Below are positions 1-5,846 of a DNA stretch of 5,986 nt, piece by piece. This DNA comes from an uncultured Lachnospiraceae bacterium. Its GTDB lineage: Bacteria > Bacillota_A > Clostridia > Lachnospirales > Lachnospiraceae. Each line of letters starts with the position of its first letter. The first letter of the stretch is position 1. The stretch covers positions 1 to 5,986 of the forward strand of contig CAJUGZ010000266.1 in NCBI GenBank assembly GCA_910585855.1. Direction: 5' to 3'. Position numbers and translations under genes: made by a program. A model generated the notes under the pieces. The model was not told the DNA's origin, did not search any database, and saw nothing but the letters and a program-made list of their open reading frames with translations.

Positions 1-693
1 GGTATAGGCTCCGGTAGCTTTGCAGATGGTTGCGCTTCGGTTTAATTCATGAACAATATAGTTGCAGATTGGCTCTGGATTTTCACAGATAATATTAAAC
101 GCTTTGCAGAGATTGATATTTTCAATAATTCCGTCGATTAAAAAGGATTTAATTGTAAGTCCGACAAAGGAGTATAGTGCAGTTTTAATGTCAAAAATAA
201 AGCAGGTCAATACAATGGCAATTAAATCTGTTAAAAAAAGTGCACTGCCGATATTTGCATTGGTGTATTTTTTTAGAATCATAGCAAGTACATCTGTTCC
301 GCCGCTGGAAGCACCAATATTAAATAAAATAGCAGATCCTAATGCCGGCAGAGCAATGGCAAAGATTAGTTCTAACATTGGCTCATCCGTAAGAGGAGAT
401 TCTAACGGAAAGATATATTCAAAAATAGTTAAAAATACAGATAGAATTAAAGTGGCATAAGTTGTTTTAATAGCAAAGGCTTTTCCAAATACAAATACTC
501 CTAAAATCAGTAAGATAATATTTGCTATGGAAGAAAAGTCACTGGCAGAAATCGGCAGGACTTTTGCAGCGATAACAGCAAAACCAGTAACGCCGCCAAA
601 CGAAAAATGATTGGGGAATTTAAAAAAATAAACCCCGATTGCCATAATAAAGATACTAAGGGTGATAAGCAGATAGTTTTTTAATGTTTTCAT
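1..693 (-). CDS. YitT-family multipass membrane protein (DUF161 + DUF2179), C-terminus cut by window edge
   Basis: 231 codons are open from the ATG at 693 down to base 1, with no stop, so the C-terminus lies outside the window; family members are usually about 280-290 residues. The protein begins MKTLKNYLLITLSIFIMAIG. Several hydrophobic segments follow, including GGVTGFAVI near residues 33-40, IANIILLILGVFVF and LFLTDLIAIVLTCFIF, with the conserved glycine-rich NIGASSGGTDVLAMILKKY stretch between them. This is the DUF161 membrane domain. The last ~35 residues (FNIICENPEPICNYIVHELNRSATICKATGAYT) are the start of the soluble DUF2179 domain, whose RSAT...GAYT pattern is typical. The family sits in the cytoplasmic membrane; its substrate is generally unassigned, so I give no function. 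The start is supported by AAAGGAG at 704-710, ten bases upstream. It is transcribed alone from the promoter at 754-782, away from no close partner. Family assignment is confident; role unknown. Confidence 0.9.
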   Translation of the reverse strand, partial: MKTLKNYLLITLSIFIMAIGVYFFKFPNHFSFGGVTGFAVIAAKVLPISASDFSSIANIILLILGVFVFGKAFAIKTTYATLILSVFLTIFEYIFPLESPLTDEPMLELIFAIALPALGSAILFNIGASSGGTDVLAMILKKYTNANIGSALFLTDLIAIVLTCFIFDIKTALYSFVGLTIKSFLIDGIIENINLCKAFNIICENPEPICNYIVHELNRSATICKATGAYT

Positions 694-703
694 TTTCAGG
701 ATA

Positions 704-729
704 CTCCTTTTGTAGATTTACCAAAATCT
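704..729 (-). promoter_or_regulatory. Leader hairpin and ribosome binding site of the YitT-family gene
   Basis: Reading the minus strand, AGATTT-TGGT-AAATCT (729 to 714) forms a perfect 6-bp stem with a 4-base loop. It ends four bases before the ribosome binding site AAAGGAG (710-704), which lies ten bases before the ATG at 693. The ribosome binding site is clear. The hairpin is AT-rich and weak, so any effect on translation is speculation. Confidence 0.5.
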
Positions 730-753
730 GGGTGTTCTAATCCATCCCTGCTT

Positions 754-782
754 ATTCTATCTGATATTTTATAAAACTACAA
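754..782 (-). promoter_or_regulatory. Probable sigma-A-type promoter for the YitT-family gene
   Basis: On the minus strand TTGTAG (782-777) and TAGAAT (759-754) are separated by exactly 17 bases, a good match to the vegetative -35/-10 pattern. The predicted transcript start would be near 747, giving a leader of roughly 55 bases that contains the small hairpin and the ribosome binding site. Assigned by pattern and spacing only. Confidence 0.55.
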
Positions 783-876
783 GAGTGAAAGTTTACAAAT
801 ATTTTGTTATTTTATGTAAGACTGTTATATATAGATTGGTGACAGATTGTCTAAATTCGGTGAAACGGCAAGAGCT

Positions 877-1521
877 TTATGATACGATTCCTGCCAGTTC
901 TCCATAGCTGAAAAAGTCAAAGTCGTCAAAGTCGTCTAGTGTCAAGGTTCGATCTACATAATATTCTAACCAGTCTAAAAAGTTCATTGTTTTTTTGGTA
1001 ACTGGATGGATAAGCGGATAAATTCCGACATCATTGCAAAGATCATAGTACCAGACCGTTCCATAGGTGTCGGGATCATCTGAATTTACAATAAGTATGC
1101 TGTACATGCCACAGCCCTCATGACATAAAAAAAGAAATCCCAAATTGGTATCCTGTTCGTCTGCTTCATAGGCTTTATATTCTTCTTCGGAAAATTCTGC
1201 GATGGAAAGTGGGTGTTTTACAGTAAAAGGAAATGGTTTTTCTATTACAGTCTGCTCATAGTTGGATGATTTTTTTATGGGGTTAAAAAGTCCATAAAAT
1301 GGCTGTGTGCCGCCGCCAGCTATTGTGGTAATAAAACGTCTGTAATCCGCCGGCAGAGTGATTTGATGCTTTTTTTCATAGTTGGAGATGACTTTTTCCG
1401 ATAATGGTTTTTCCCACTGCGGAGGAAATTTGCCGCAGGTAAATTCGGGATGCTTTTCGGAGAGATGGTTTATTTTTTCCATAATAAAGGAGATGCGAGT
1501 GTCAATATCTATAGTGTTCAT
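877..1521 (-). CDS. SUKH (SMI1/KNR4) domain protein, possible orphan toxin-immunity protein
   Basis: This is a 214-residue soluble protein with no signal peptide or membrane segment. Residues ~36-80 carry the SUKH hallmark: W36 and PLSE, then the helix with E49, then LPADYRRF (56-63), IAGGGTQPFYGL (67-78). The middle contains a hydrophobic ESF/β-rich section (LGFLFLCHEGCGMYSILIVNS) and GTVWYYD, also usual for the family. The C-terminus is acidic (LTLDDFDDFDFFSYGE). SUKH proteins are best known as immunity proteins that bind and neutralise secreted polymorphic or contact-dependent toxins, though many have no known partner. No toxin, secretion gene or second immunity gene is visible on either side, so the immunity role is inference. 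The start at 1521 has AGAAAGG at 1537-1531, nine bases upstream. No convincing promoter is seen directly upstream. The structured element 1582-1737 lies 60 bases away and may affect its transcription. Domain call is firm; partner unknown. Confidence 0.85.
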   Translation of the reverse strand: MNTIDIDTRISFIMEKINHLSEKHPEFTCGKFPPQWEKPLSEKVISNYEKKHQITLPADYRRFITTIAGGGTQPFYGLFNPIKKSSNYEQTVIEKPFPFTVKHPLSIAEFSEEEYKAYEADEQDTNLGFLFLCHEGCGMYSILIVNSDDPDTYGTVWYYDLCNDVGIYPLIHPVTKKTMNFLDWLEYYVDRTLTLDDFDDFDFFSYGELAGIVS

Positions 1522-1581
1522 AGTTTTGTTCCTTTCTGTTTGACAGGATGATTATTTTATTTGATCCAAGCGGGGACGCTA

Positions 1582-1737
1582 AAATCGAAAGCAAGGTCTA
1601 TTCCAAATCCGCTTGCGCTAAGGAACTGTTACAAAATAACTTACCATATTCCTTGTAGCGGACACATAAGGTGCTAAAATACAGCACCTAAGTGTCAACG
1701 GGAAAGGATGACCCTTTATAGACCTTGCTTTCGATTT
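1582..1737. repeat. Cloverleaf-like structured intergenic element bounded by a perfect 20-bp inverted repeat
   Basis: The outer arms 1582-1601 (AAATCGAAAGCAAGGTCTAT) and 1718-1737 are exact reverse complements over 20 bases. Inside are three further hairpins. Hairpin A pairs CGCT 1610-1613 with AGCG 1657-1660, AAGGAA 1620-1625 with TTCCTT 1649-1654, and GTTA 1628-1631 with TAAC 1637-1640. Hairpin B pairs GACAC 1661-1665 with GTGTC 1692-1696 and AGGTGCT 1669-1675 with AGCACCT 1683-1689. Hairpin C pairs AAAGG 1703-1707 with CCTTT 1713-1717 and directly abuts the outer arm. A small AGCG-GGGA-CGCT hairpin (1569-1580) sits just outside. All pairings are visible directly and could form in RNA of either strand or as a DNA cruciform. 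No flanking target duplication is seen. It could be an interspersed repeat (MITE- or REP-like), a structured RNA, or a processing/termination structure between the two minus genes. I cannot decide between these. Confidence 0.7.
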
Positions 1738-1763
1738 CAACTGATTTTGTTAGCCGGAAAATG

Positions 1764-1794
1764 GTTTCGTGTTGTTATAAAATGAAACTTTTTT
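1764..1794 (+). terminator. Weak candidate intrinsic terminator on the plus strand
   Basis: GTTTC (1764-1768) can pair with GAAAC (1784-1788), followed at once by six T (1789-1794). The stem is only 5 bp with a 15-base loop, far weaker than a usual intrinsic terminator. It would matter only if the structured element just upstream is transcribed on the plus strand. It does not fit as a terminator for the minus-strand oxidoreductase. Confidence 0.2.
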
Positions 1795-1821
1795 GTATTT
1801 TGGTATTTTATTTTTTTATGT

Positions 1822-3072
1822 CTATTTTTCTGGGTTTTCAGTGTTTTCTTCGTCTAGGCTTTGCATATAGGCGTGCATAGATTCTGCTACGATTTTACTG
1901 TGTGCTACAGCCTCTACAACAGTACGAGCGCCATTTACCACATCTCCAGAAGCAAAGATTCCCGGTCTGGAAGTATGTCCGGTTTCATCTGCTTCTAAAA
2001 GCCCTCTTTGTGTAGCTTTAAGCCCTTCTGTGGTATTGACAATACGGTTTTGCGGACCTTGACTGATGGAGATAATAACGCTGTTTGCAGGATAGAGTTT
2101 TTCGCTTCCTTTTATATCAGTTATGCTGCCGTCTTCTTGTTCTTCAACGTCGATAAAGATAACGCCTTCATCTGTAATTTCCAGAGGACGTTTATTGTAT
2201 TCAAATTGTACGCCTTCTAATTGTGCATAGCTGAATTCATAGTCACTTGCAGCTACTTTTTTGGTAAGGGAGAAGCAGGTTAAATAAGGAGAACCTTTGC
2301 GGATAGCAGTTCTTGCTACATCCATAGCAGCATTTCCGGCTCCGATTACAATAACTCGTTCTCCTAAATGGTAGCTGTCTGGATTGTTTAAATAGTTGAT
2401 GCCAAAGTGAACATGTCCAAATGTTTCACCTTTAATATGCAGTGCATTTGGTTTCCAGACACCAGTTCCGATAAAGATTGCCTTATAACCATCACGGAAT
2501 AAGTCATCAATTCCGATCGCTCCTCCAATCGTAGTATTTGGACGGACTTTAATTCCTTTTAGATCAAGATGACGATATTCAATATCATCTAAGACGCTTT
2601 TCGGAAGACGAAATTCTGGAATTCCATAGCGTAAGACACCGCCAATCTTATCTTTTCCTTCAAAGATTGTAACTTGATAGCCGTAGCGTGCAAGGATAAT
2701 AGCAATCGTGATTCCGGCAGGACCAGATCCGATAATTGCTACTCGTTTTCCATTTGATGGAGCAGGACCTTTTGTCATCTTGTTGGCAAAAGTAGATGAA
2801 ATATAGTTCTCAATAGTAGAAAAGTGAACTGGTGCACCCTTTTTGCCAAGTACACAGTGCCCTTCACACTGTTTTTCATGATTGCAGACCAAACTGCAGA
2901 CGGTGGTCAGCGGATTGTTTTCAAACAGCATTTTTCCGGCTTCGTCTAATTTATTTTCTTTTAAAAGACGAATTGCGGTAGGGATATCTGTACTGATCGG
3001 ACAACCCTTTTGACATTGTGGTACTTTACACTGCAGACAACGGTTTGCTTCATCCATTACATGTAATGCCAT
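1822..3072 (-). CDS. GltD-like NAD(P)H-dependent FAD/4Fe-4S oxidoreductase (glutamate synthase small-subunit family)
   Basis: This is a cytoplasmic flavoprotein of 416 residues, counted from the chosen start MALHVMDEANRC. The N-terminal helical domain carries two cysteine clusters, C12/C15/C20/C24 (CLQCKVPQCQKGC) and C59/C63/C69/C73, which in the GltD/dihydropyrimidine dehydrogenase family bind two 4Fe-4S clusters. GSGPAG at 115-120 is the FAD-binding site, followed by GGVLRYGIPEFRLPK. GAGNAAMD at 244-251 is the NAD(P)-binding site, and GIFASGD at 371-377 is the C-terminal FAD motif. Relatives pass electrons from NAD(P)H to a partner such as glutamate synthase. No large subunit or other partner is adjacent, so its true acceptor is unknown; clostridial stand-alone copies are often annotated gltA. 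Start choice: an ATG at 3087 opens five codons earlier, but GGAGGAA (3085-3079) lies inside those codons, seven bases before the ATG at 3072, making 3072 much more likely. It has its own promoter at 3144-3171. Confidence 0.9.
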   Translation of the reverse strand: MALHVMDEANRCLQCKVPQCQKGCPISTDIPTAIRLLKENKLDEAGKMLFENNPLTTVCSLVCNHEKQCEGHCVLGKKGAPVHFSTIENYISSTFANKMTKGPAPSNGKRVAIIGSGPAGITIAIILARYGYQVTIFEGKDKIGGVLRYGIPEFRLPKSVLDDIEYRHLDLKGIKVRPNTTIGGAIGIDDLFRDGYKAIFIGTGVWKPNALHIKGETFGHVHFGINYLNNPDSYHLGERVIVIGAGNAAMDVARTAIRKGSPYLTCFSLTKKVAASDYEFSYAQLEGVQFEYNKRPLEITDEGVIFIDVEEQEDGSITDIKGSEKLYPANSVIISISQGPQNRIVNTTEGLKATQRGLLEADETGHTSRPGIFASGDVVNGARTVVEAVAHSKIVAESMHAYMQSLDEENTENPEK

Positions 3073-3143
3073 AAATAGTTCCTCCATAAGATTAATAATT
3101 TATTTTGCTAATACTATCTTATCACTGAAAGTAAATTTGGAAA

Positions 3144-3171
3144 AGCATAAATTTTGTTAGTTTCTTGTCAA
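3144..3171 (-). promoter_or_regulatory. Probable sigma-A-type promoter for the GltD-like oxidoreductase
   Basis: On the minus strand a perfect TTGACA (3171-3166) is followed 16 bases later by TATGCT (3149-3144). The predicted transcript start is near 3137, giving a leader of about 65 bases before the ATG at 3072. Assigned by consensus match and spacing. Confidence 0.6.
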
Positions 3172-3193
3172 TTAAAAAAAGAATATTTATAAT

Positions 3194-3233
3194 TTTACAC
3201 AGATTTTACAAAAATACTCCGTTGTTTTTTACA
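3194..3233 (+). promoter_or_regulatory. Pho-box-like TTTACA direct repeats upstream of the Na/Pi cotransporter
   Basis: Three exact TTTACA copies start at 3194, 3205 and 3228. The first two are 11 bases apart and the third lies 23 bases further, about two more helical turns. In Bacillus, PhoP binds direct repeats of TTAACA-like hexamers spaced by about 11 bases. Candidate -10 boxes downstream are TATAGG (3241), TAGAAT (3255) and TATACT (3262), none with a good -35, as expected for an activator-dependent promoter. The repeats are seen; PhoP binding is inferred from the target gene and the regulator downstream. AT-rich DNA yields such hexamers by chance fairly often. Confidence 0.4.
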
Positions 3234-3275
3234 ATTCGGGTATAGGATAAAAAATAGAATTTATACTATATCTTT

Positions 3276-3282
3276 AAAGGAG
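3276..3282 (+). promoter_or_regulatory. Ribosome binding site of the Na/Pi cotransporter
   Basis: AAAGGAG lies six bases before the ATG at 3289, which fixes that codon as the start. Confidence 0.75.
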
Positions 3283-3288
3283 TCGAAT

Positions 3289-5052
3289 ATGGATATTTTT
3301 GATGTATTATCTATGGTGGGAGGTTTAGCGTTATTTTTATACGGGATGCATGCAATGGGAGAAGGTTTGGCAAAACTGTCCGGCGGAAAACTGGAACGTA
3401 TTTTGGAAAAACTAACCTCTTCTCCAATAAAGGGAGTACTGCTTGGTGCAGCCGTAACGGCAGTGATTCAGTCTTCCTCTGCTACAACCGTTATGGTGGT
3501 AGGATTTGTTAATTCCGGGATTATGAGGCTTTCTCAGGCAATTAATATTATTATGGGGGCGAATGTAGGAACAACGATTACTTCTTGGGTACTGAGTTTG
3601 TCAGGAGTAGAAGGAGATAGTTTTTGGATACAGATTTTAAAGCCCACATCATTTTCACCAATATTGGCACTGATAGGAGTATGTTTTTTATTATTTACCA
3701 AAAATGCAAAAAAACAGGATATTGGAACAATTTTGGTAGGCTTTGCCGTTTTAATGACTGGAATGGATACCATGAGTGCTGCTGTAAAGCCGTTGGCGGA
3801 TGTGCCGGAGTTTACCAGTCTGTTTACGGTATTTTCCAATCCGATTCTTGGATTATTAGCCGGGGCAGTTTTAACAGCAGTGATTCAAAGTTCTTCTGCT
3901 TCAGTTGGTATTTTGCAGGCACTTTGTGTTACCGGAGCAATTCATTACGATACGGCACTGCCGATTATTATGGGACAAAATATTGGTACTTGTATTACAG
4001 CGCTTCTTTCTGGAATCGGTGCTACCAAAAATGCAAAGAGGGCAAGTGTTGTACATTTATATTTTAATTTAATTGGTACAACAATTTTTATGAGTGTTTT
4101 TTATCTGTGCAATGCAATCTTTCAATTTTCATTTTTAGAACAGGCAGCAGGAGCGGCGGGAATTGCTTTTATTCATAGTGTATTTAATATAACGGCAACT
4201 TTGATTTTACTTCCGTTTTCAAAGTTATTGGAAAGATTGGCTTATCTGACCATTCGGGACGGAAAAGAGGAGGCAGCGATAAATACAGAAGAATTTCAGC
4301 TTTTGGATGTGCGTTTTTTAGAAAAACCTTCTTTTGCAGTACAACAGTGTAAAGCGGTTGCGGCAAGGATGGCAGAACTTTCCAAAGAAGCAATTTTTCT
4401 GGCATTGGATATGCTGCAGTCCTATCAAAGCGAAAAGTTTGAACAAGTCTGTCAGATGGAGGAATATGTCGATCGTTATGAGGATGAGCTTGGCACATAT
4501 CTGGTACGATTGAGCAGCAGAAATTTAACAGAAAAGGACAGCCGTACCATTTCTATGCTGCTGCATTGTATTGGTGATTTTGAAAGAATTTCAGATCATG
4601 CGATTAATATTTCAGAAGCAGCAAAGGAAATGAACGATAAGGGAATGAAGTTTTCGGAAGATGCCGTAAAAGAGATTCAGGTATTTGCAGAGGCGATTCG
4701 TGAAATTGTAGAAAAGGCGGTAACTGTATTTGTAACAGATGATGTGGCTATGGCAAGATTGGTAGAGCCATTGGAAGAGGTGGTAGACAATTTAAATATT
4801 GAGATGAAATCAAGACATATTACCCGGCTTCGAGAGGGAAAATGTACGATTGAAATGGGCTTTATTTTATCGGATCTGACGACAAATTATGAACGAGTTG
4901 CCGATCACTGTTCGAATATTGCGGTCTGTCTGATACAGATTCATGCAAACGGATTTGATATGCATAGTTATCTGGATACATTAAATAAAGGAGAAAATAC
5001 TGTATTTCGTGAAAAATATCTTTCCTATAAAGCAAAATATATGCTACCATAG
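3289..5052 (+). CDS. Na+/phosphate cotransporter (NptA/PNaS family) with C-terminal PhoU-like domain
   Basis: This 587-residue membrane protein is predicted to import inorganic phosphate with sodium. It has the two inverted Na/Pi-cotransporter repeats of the family. The first holds QSSSATT (61-67) followed by GANVGTT (90-96); the second holds QSSSAS (200-205) followed by GQNIGTC (229-235). These QSSS segments form the substrate and ion site in this family. Membrane segments run from about residue 5 to ~320. The C-terminal ~240 residues are a helical, cytoplasmic PhoU-like domain with two E-R-x-x-D motifs, E432/R433/D436 (FERISDH) and E535/R536/D539 (YERVADH), which in PhoU bind metal. Fusion of transporter and PhoU-like domain is common in bacterial members, and length is normal. 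The PhoU-like tail may gate transport or signal phosphate status. The response regulator follows 106 bases downstream with no terminator between, suggesting cotranscription. TTTACA repeats upstream suggest phosphate control. Confidence 0.93.
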   Translation: MDIFDVLSMVGGLALFLYGMHAMGEGLAKLSGGKLERILEKLTSSPIKGVLLGAAVTAVIQSSSATTVMVVGFVNSGIMRLSQAINIIMGANVGTTITSWVLSLSGVEGDSFWIQILKPTSFSPILALIGVCFLLFTKNAKKQDIGTILVGFAVLMTGMDTMSAAVKPLADVPEFTSLFTVFSNPILGLLAGAVLTAVIQSSSASVGILQALCVTGAIHYDTALPIIMGQNIGTCITALLSGIGATKNAKRASVVHLYFNLIGTTIFMSVFYLCNAIFQFSFLEQAAGAAGIAFIHSVFNITATLILLPFSKLLERLAYLTIRDGKEEAAINTEEFQLLDVRFLEKPSFAVQQCKAVAARMAELSKEAIFLALDMLQSYQSEKFEQVCQMEEYVDRYEDELGTYLVRLSSRNLTEKDSRTISMLLHCIGDFERISDHAINISEAAKEMNDKGMKFSEDAVKEIQVFAEAIREIVEKAVTVFVTDDVAMARLVEPLEEVVDNLNIEMKSRHITRLREGKCTIEMGFILSDLTTNYERVADHCSNIAVCLIQIHANGFDMHSYLDTLNKGENTVFREKYLSYKAKYMLP

Positions 5053-5098
5053 AAAAGGGGATCAGAAAAAAGAAATATGGCAGGGTATAGGACAGAAT

Positions 5099-5140
5099 AA
5101 AAAGGTTGGGAGAAAAAAGCTGGGATAAAAAGGCTGGAAT
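5099..5140 (+). repeat. Three 14-bp purine-rich tandem repeats between transporter and regulator genes
   Basis: Three consecutive 14-base units, AAAAAGGTTGGGAG (5099-5112), AAAAAAGCTGGGAT (5113-5126) and AAAAAGGCTGGAAT (5127-5140), align without gaps. They end 18 bases before the regulator's ATG, just ahead of its AGAGGA ribosome binding site. The whole 5053-5158 spacer is purine-rich and contains no stem-loop terminator. It may be a simple slippage product or a regulatory spacer. Confidence 0.6.
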
Positions 5141-5158
5141 AGAGAGGATGCAGCTATA

Positions 5159-5845
5159 ATGGCAGTAATATATGTAGTGGAGGATGACTGCAACATTCGT
5201 GAAATCGAAACATTTTCATTAAAAAACAGCGGATATACCGTGGAAAGTTTTGCATGTGCCAAGGAGTTTTACAGACAACTTGATCTGGCACTTCCAAATT
5301 TAATTTTATTAGATGTAATGCTTCCTGATGAAGACGGGCTTTCTATTGTAAAAAGACTGCGGACACGTTTTGATACAAAGAAAATTCCGATAATTTTAGT
5401 AACAGCAAAAACATCTGAACTGGATAAGGTAAAAGGACTTGATATTGGGGCGGATGACTATATTACCAAGCCGTTTGGAGTAATGGAATTGATTTCTAGA
5501 GTGAAAGCGATGCTTCGGCGAAGTATGGACGGGATGGAAGAGGAATCTGCTGTGAAAATGCAGATTGGTGATATTGTAATGGATCGGGGACGTCATGCGG
5601 TATATGTAAAGGGTGAGGTCTGCGAACTGACTTATAAAGAGTATGAACTATTGAAACTTTTAATTAAAAATGCAGGAATGGTAATGCCTAGGGAAGTGAT
5701 AATGGATCGGGTTTGGGGAACGGATTTTGAGGGGGAATCTCGTACATTGGATATGCATATCAAAACTCTTCGACAAAAGTTAAGGGAGTCTGGAGGATGC
5801 ATTAAAACGGTTCGAAATGTTGGATATATCATAGAAAAAGGATAG
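5159..5845 (+). CDS. OmpR/PhoB-family two-component response regulator
   Basis: This 228-residue cytoplasmic DNA-binding regulator has the usual family length. The receiver domain (1-~118) has the acidic pair E8/D9/D10 (VVEDD), phosphoacceptor D52 in LLDVMLPDEDG, the switch residue T82 (LVTAK), Y101, and K104 in YITKPF, so it looks fully functional. The C-terminal winged helix (~130-226) contains LTYKEYELLKLL, the recognition-helix region RTLDMHIKTLRQKL and the final wing TVRNVGYIIEKG, all typical of the OmpR/PhoB class. A partner sensor kinase would phosphorylate D52. The neighbouring Na/Pi transporter with a PhoU-like tail makes phosphate the likely signal, and the TTTACA repeats at 3194-3233 a possible target, but sequence alone cannot separate PhoB/PhoP from other OmpR-type regulators. 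The start at 5159 has AGAGGA ten to eleven bases upstream. A short open frame begins one base after its stop. Confidence 0.92.
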   Translation: MAVIYVVEDDCNIREIETFSLKNSGYTVESFACAKEFYRQLDLALPNLILLDVMLPDEDGLSIVKRLRTRFDTKKIPIILVTAKTSELDKVKGLDIGADDYITKPFGVMELISRVKAMLRRSMDGMEEESAVKMQIGDIVMDRGRHAVYVKGEVCELTYKEYELLKLLIKNAGMVMPREVIMDRVWGTDFEGESRTLDMHIKTLRQKLRESGGCIKTVRNVGYIIEKG

Positions 5846-5846
5846 A

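Noticed and set aside
62..460. 132-codon plus-strand open frame
   Set aside because: It lies wholly opposite the YitT-family gene, whose translation shows clear family motifs; the plus frame has no recognisable domain or ribosome binding site.
841..851. GACAGATTGTC small palindrome after the SUKH gene
   Set aside because: The stem is 4 bp with no T-run after it on the minus strand; it is too weak to call a terminator.
1617..1646. Nine-codon minus-strand frame MVSYFVTVP inside the structured element
   Set aside because: The AAGGA in front is only two bases from the ATG, too close, and the bases are explained by hairpin A.
1582..1737. tRNA or transposable element with target duplication
   Set aside because: The fold is cloverleaf-like but far longer than a tRNA and lacks the T-arm and acceptor features. 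No matching short direct repeats flank the arms, so transposition is not shown.
2008..2220. 70-codon plus-strand frame
   Set aside because: It lies opposite the oxidoreductase gene and has no support.
3534..4498. Several open frames on either strand within 3534-4498
   Set aside because: All overlap the Na/Pi cotransporter, whose conserved motifs run through this region; they are shadows.
5062..5262. 66-codon minus-strand frame over the purine-rich spacer
   Set aside because: It is a low-complexity translation of the purine-rich repeats and the regulator's antisense strand, without a ribosome binding site.
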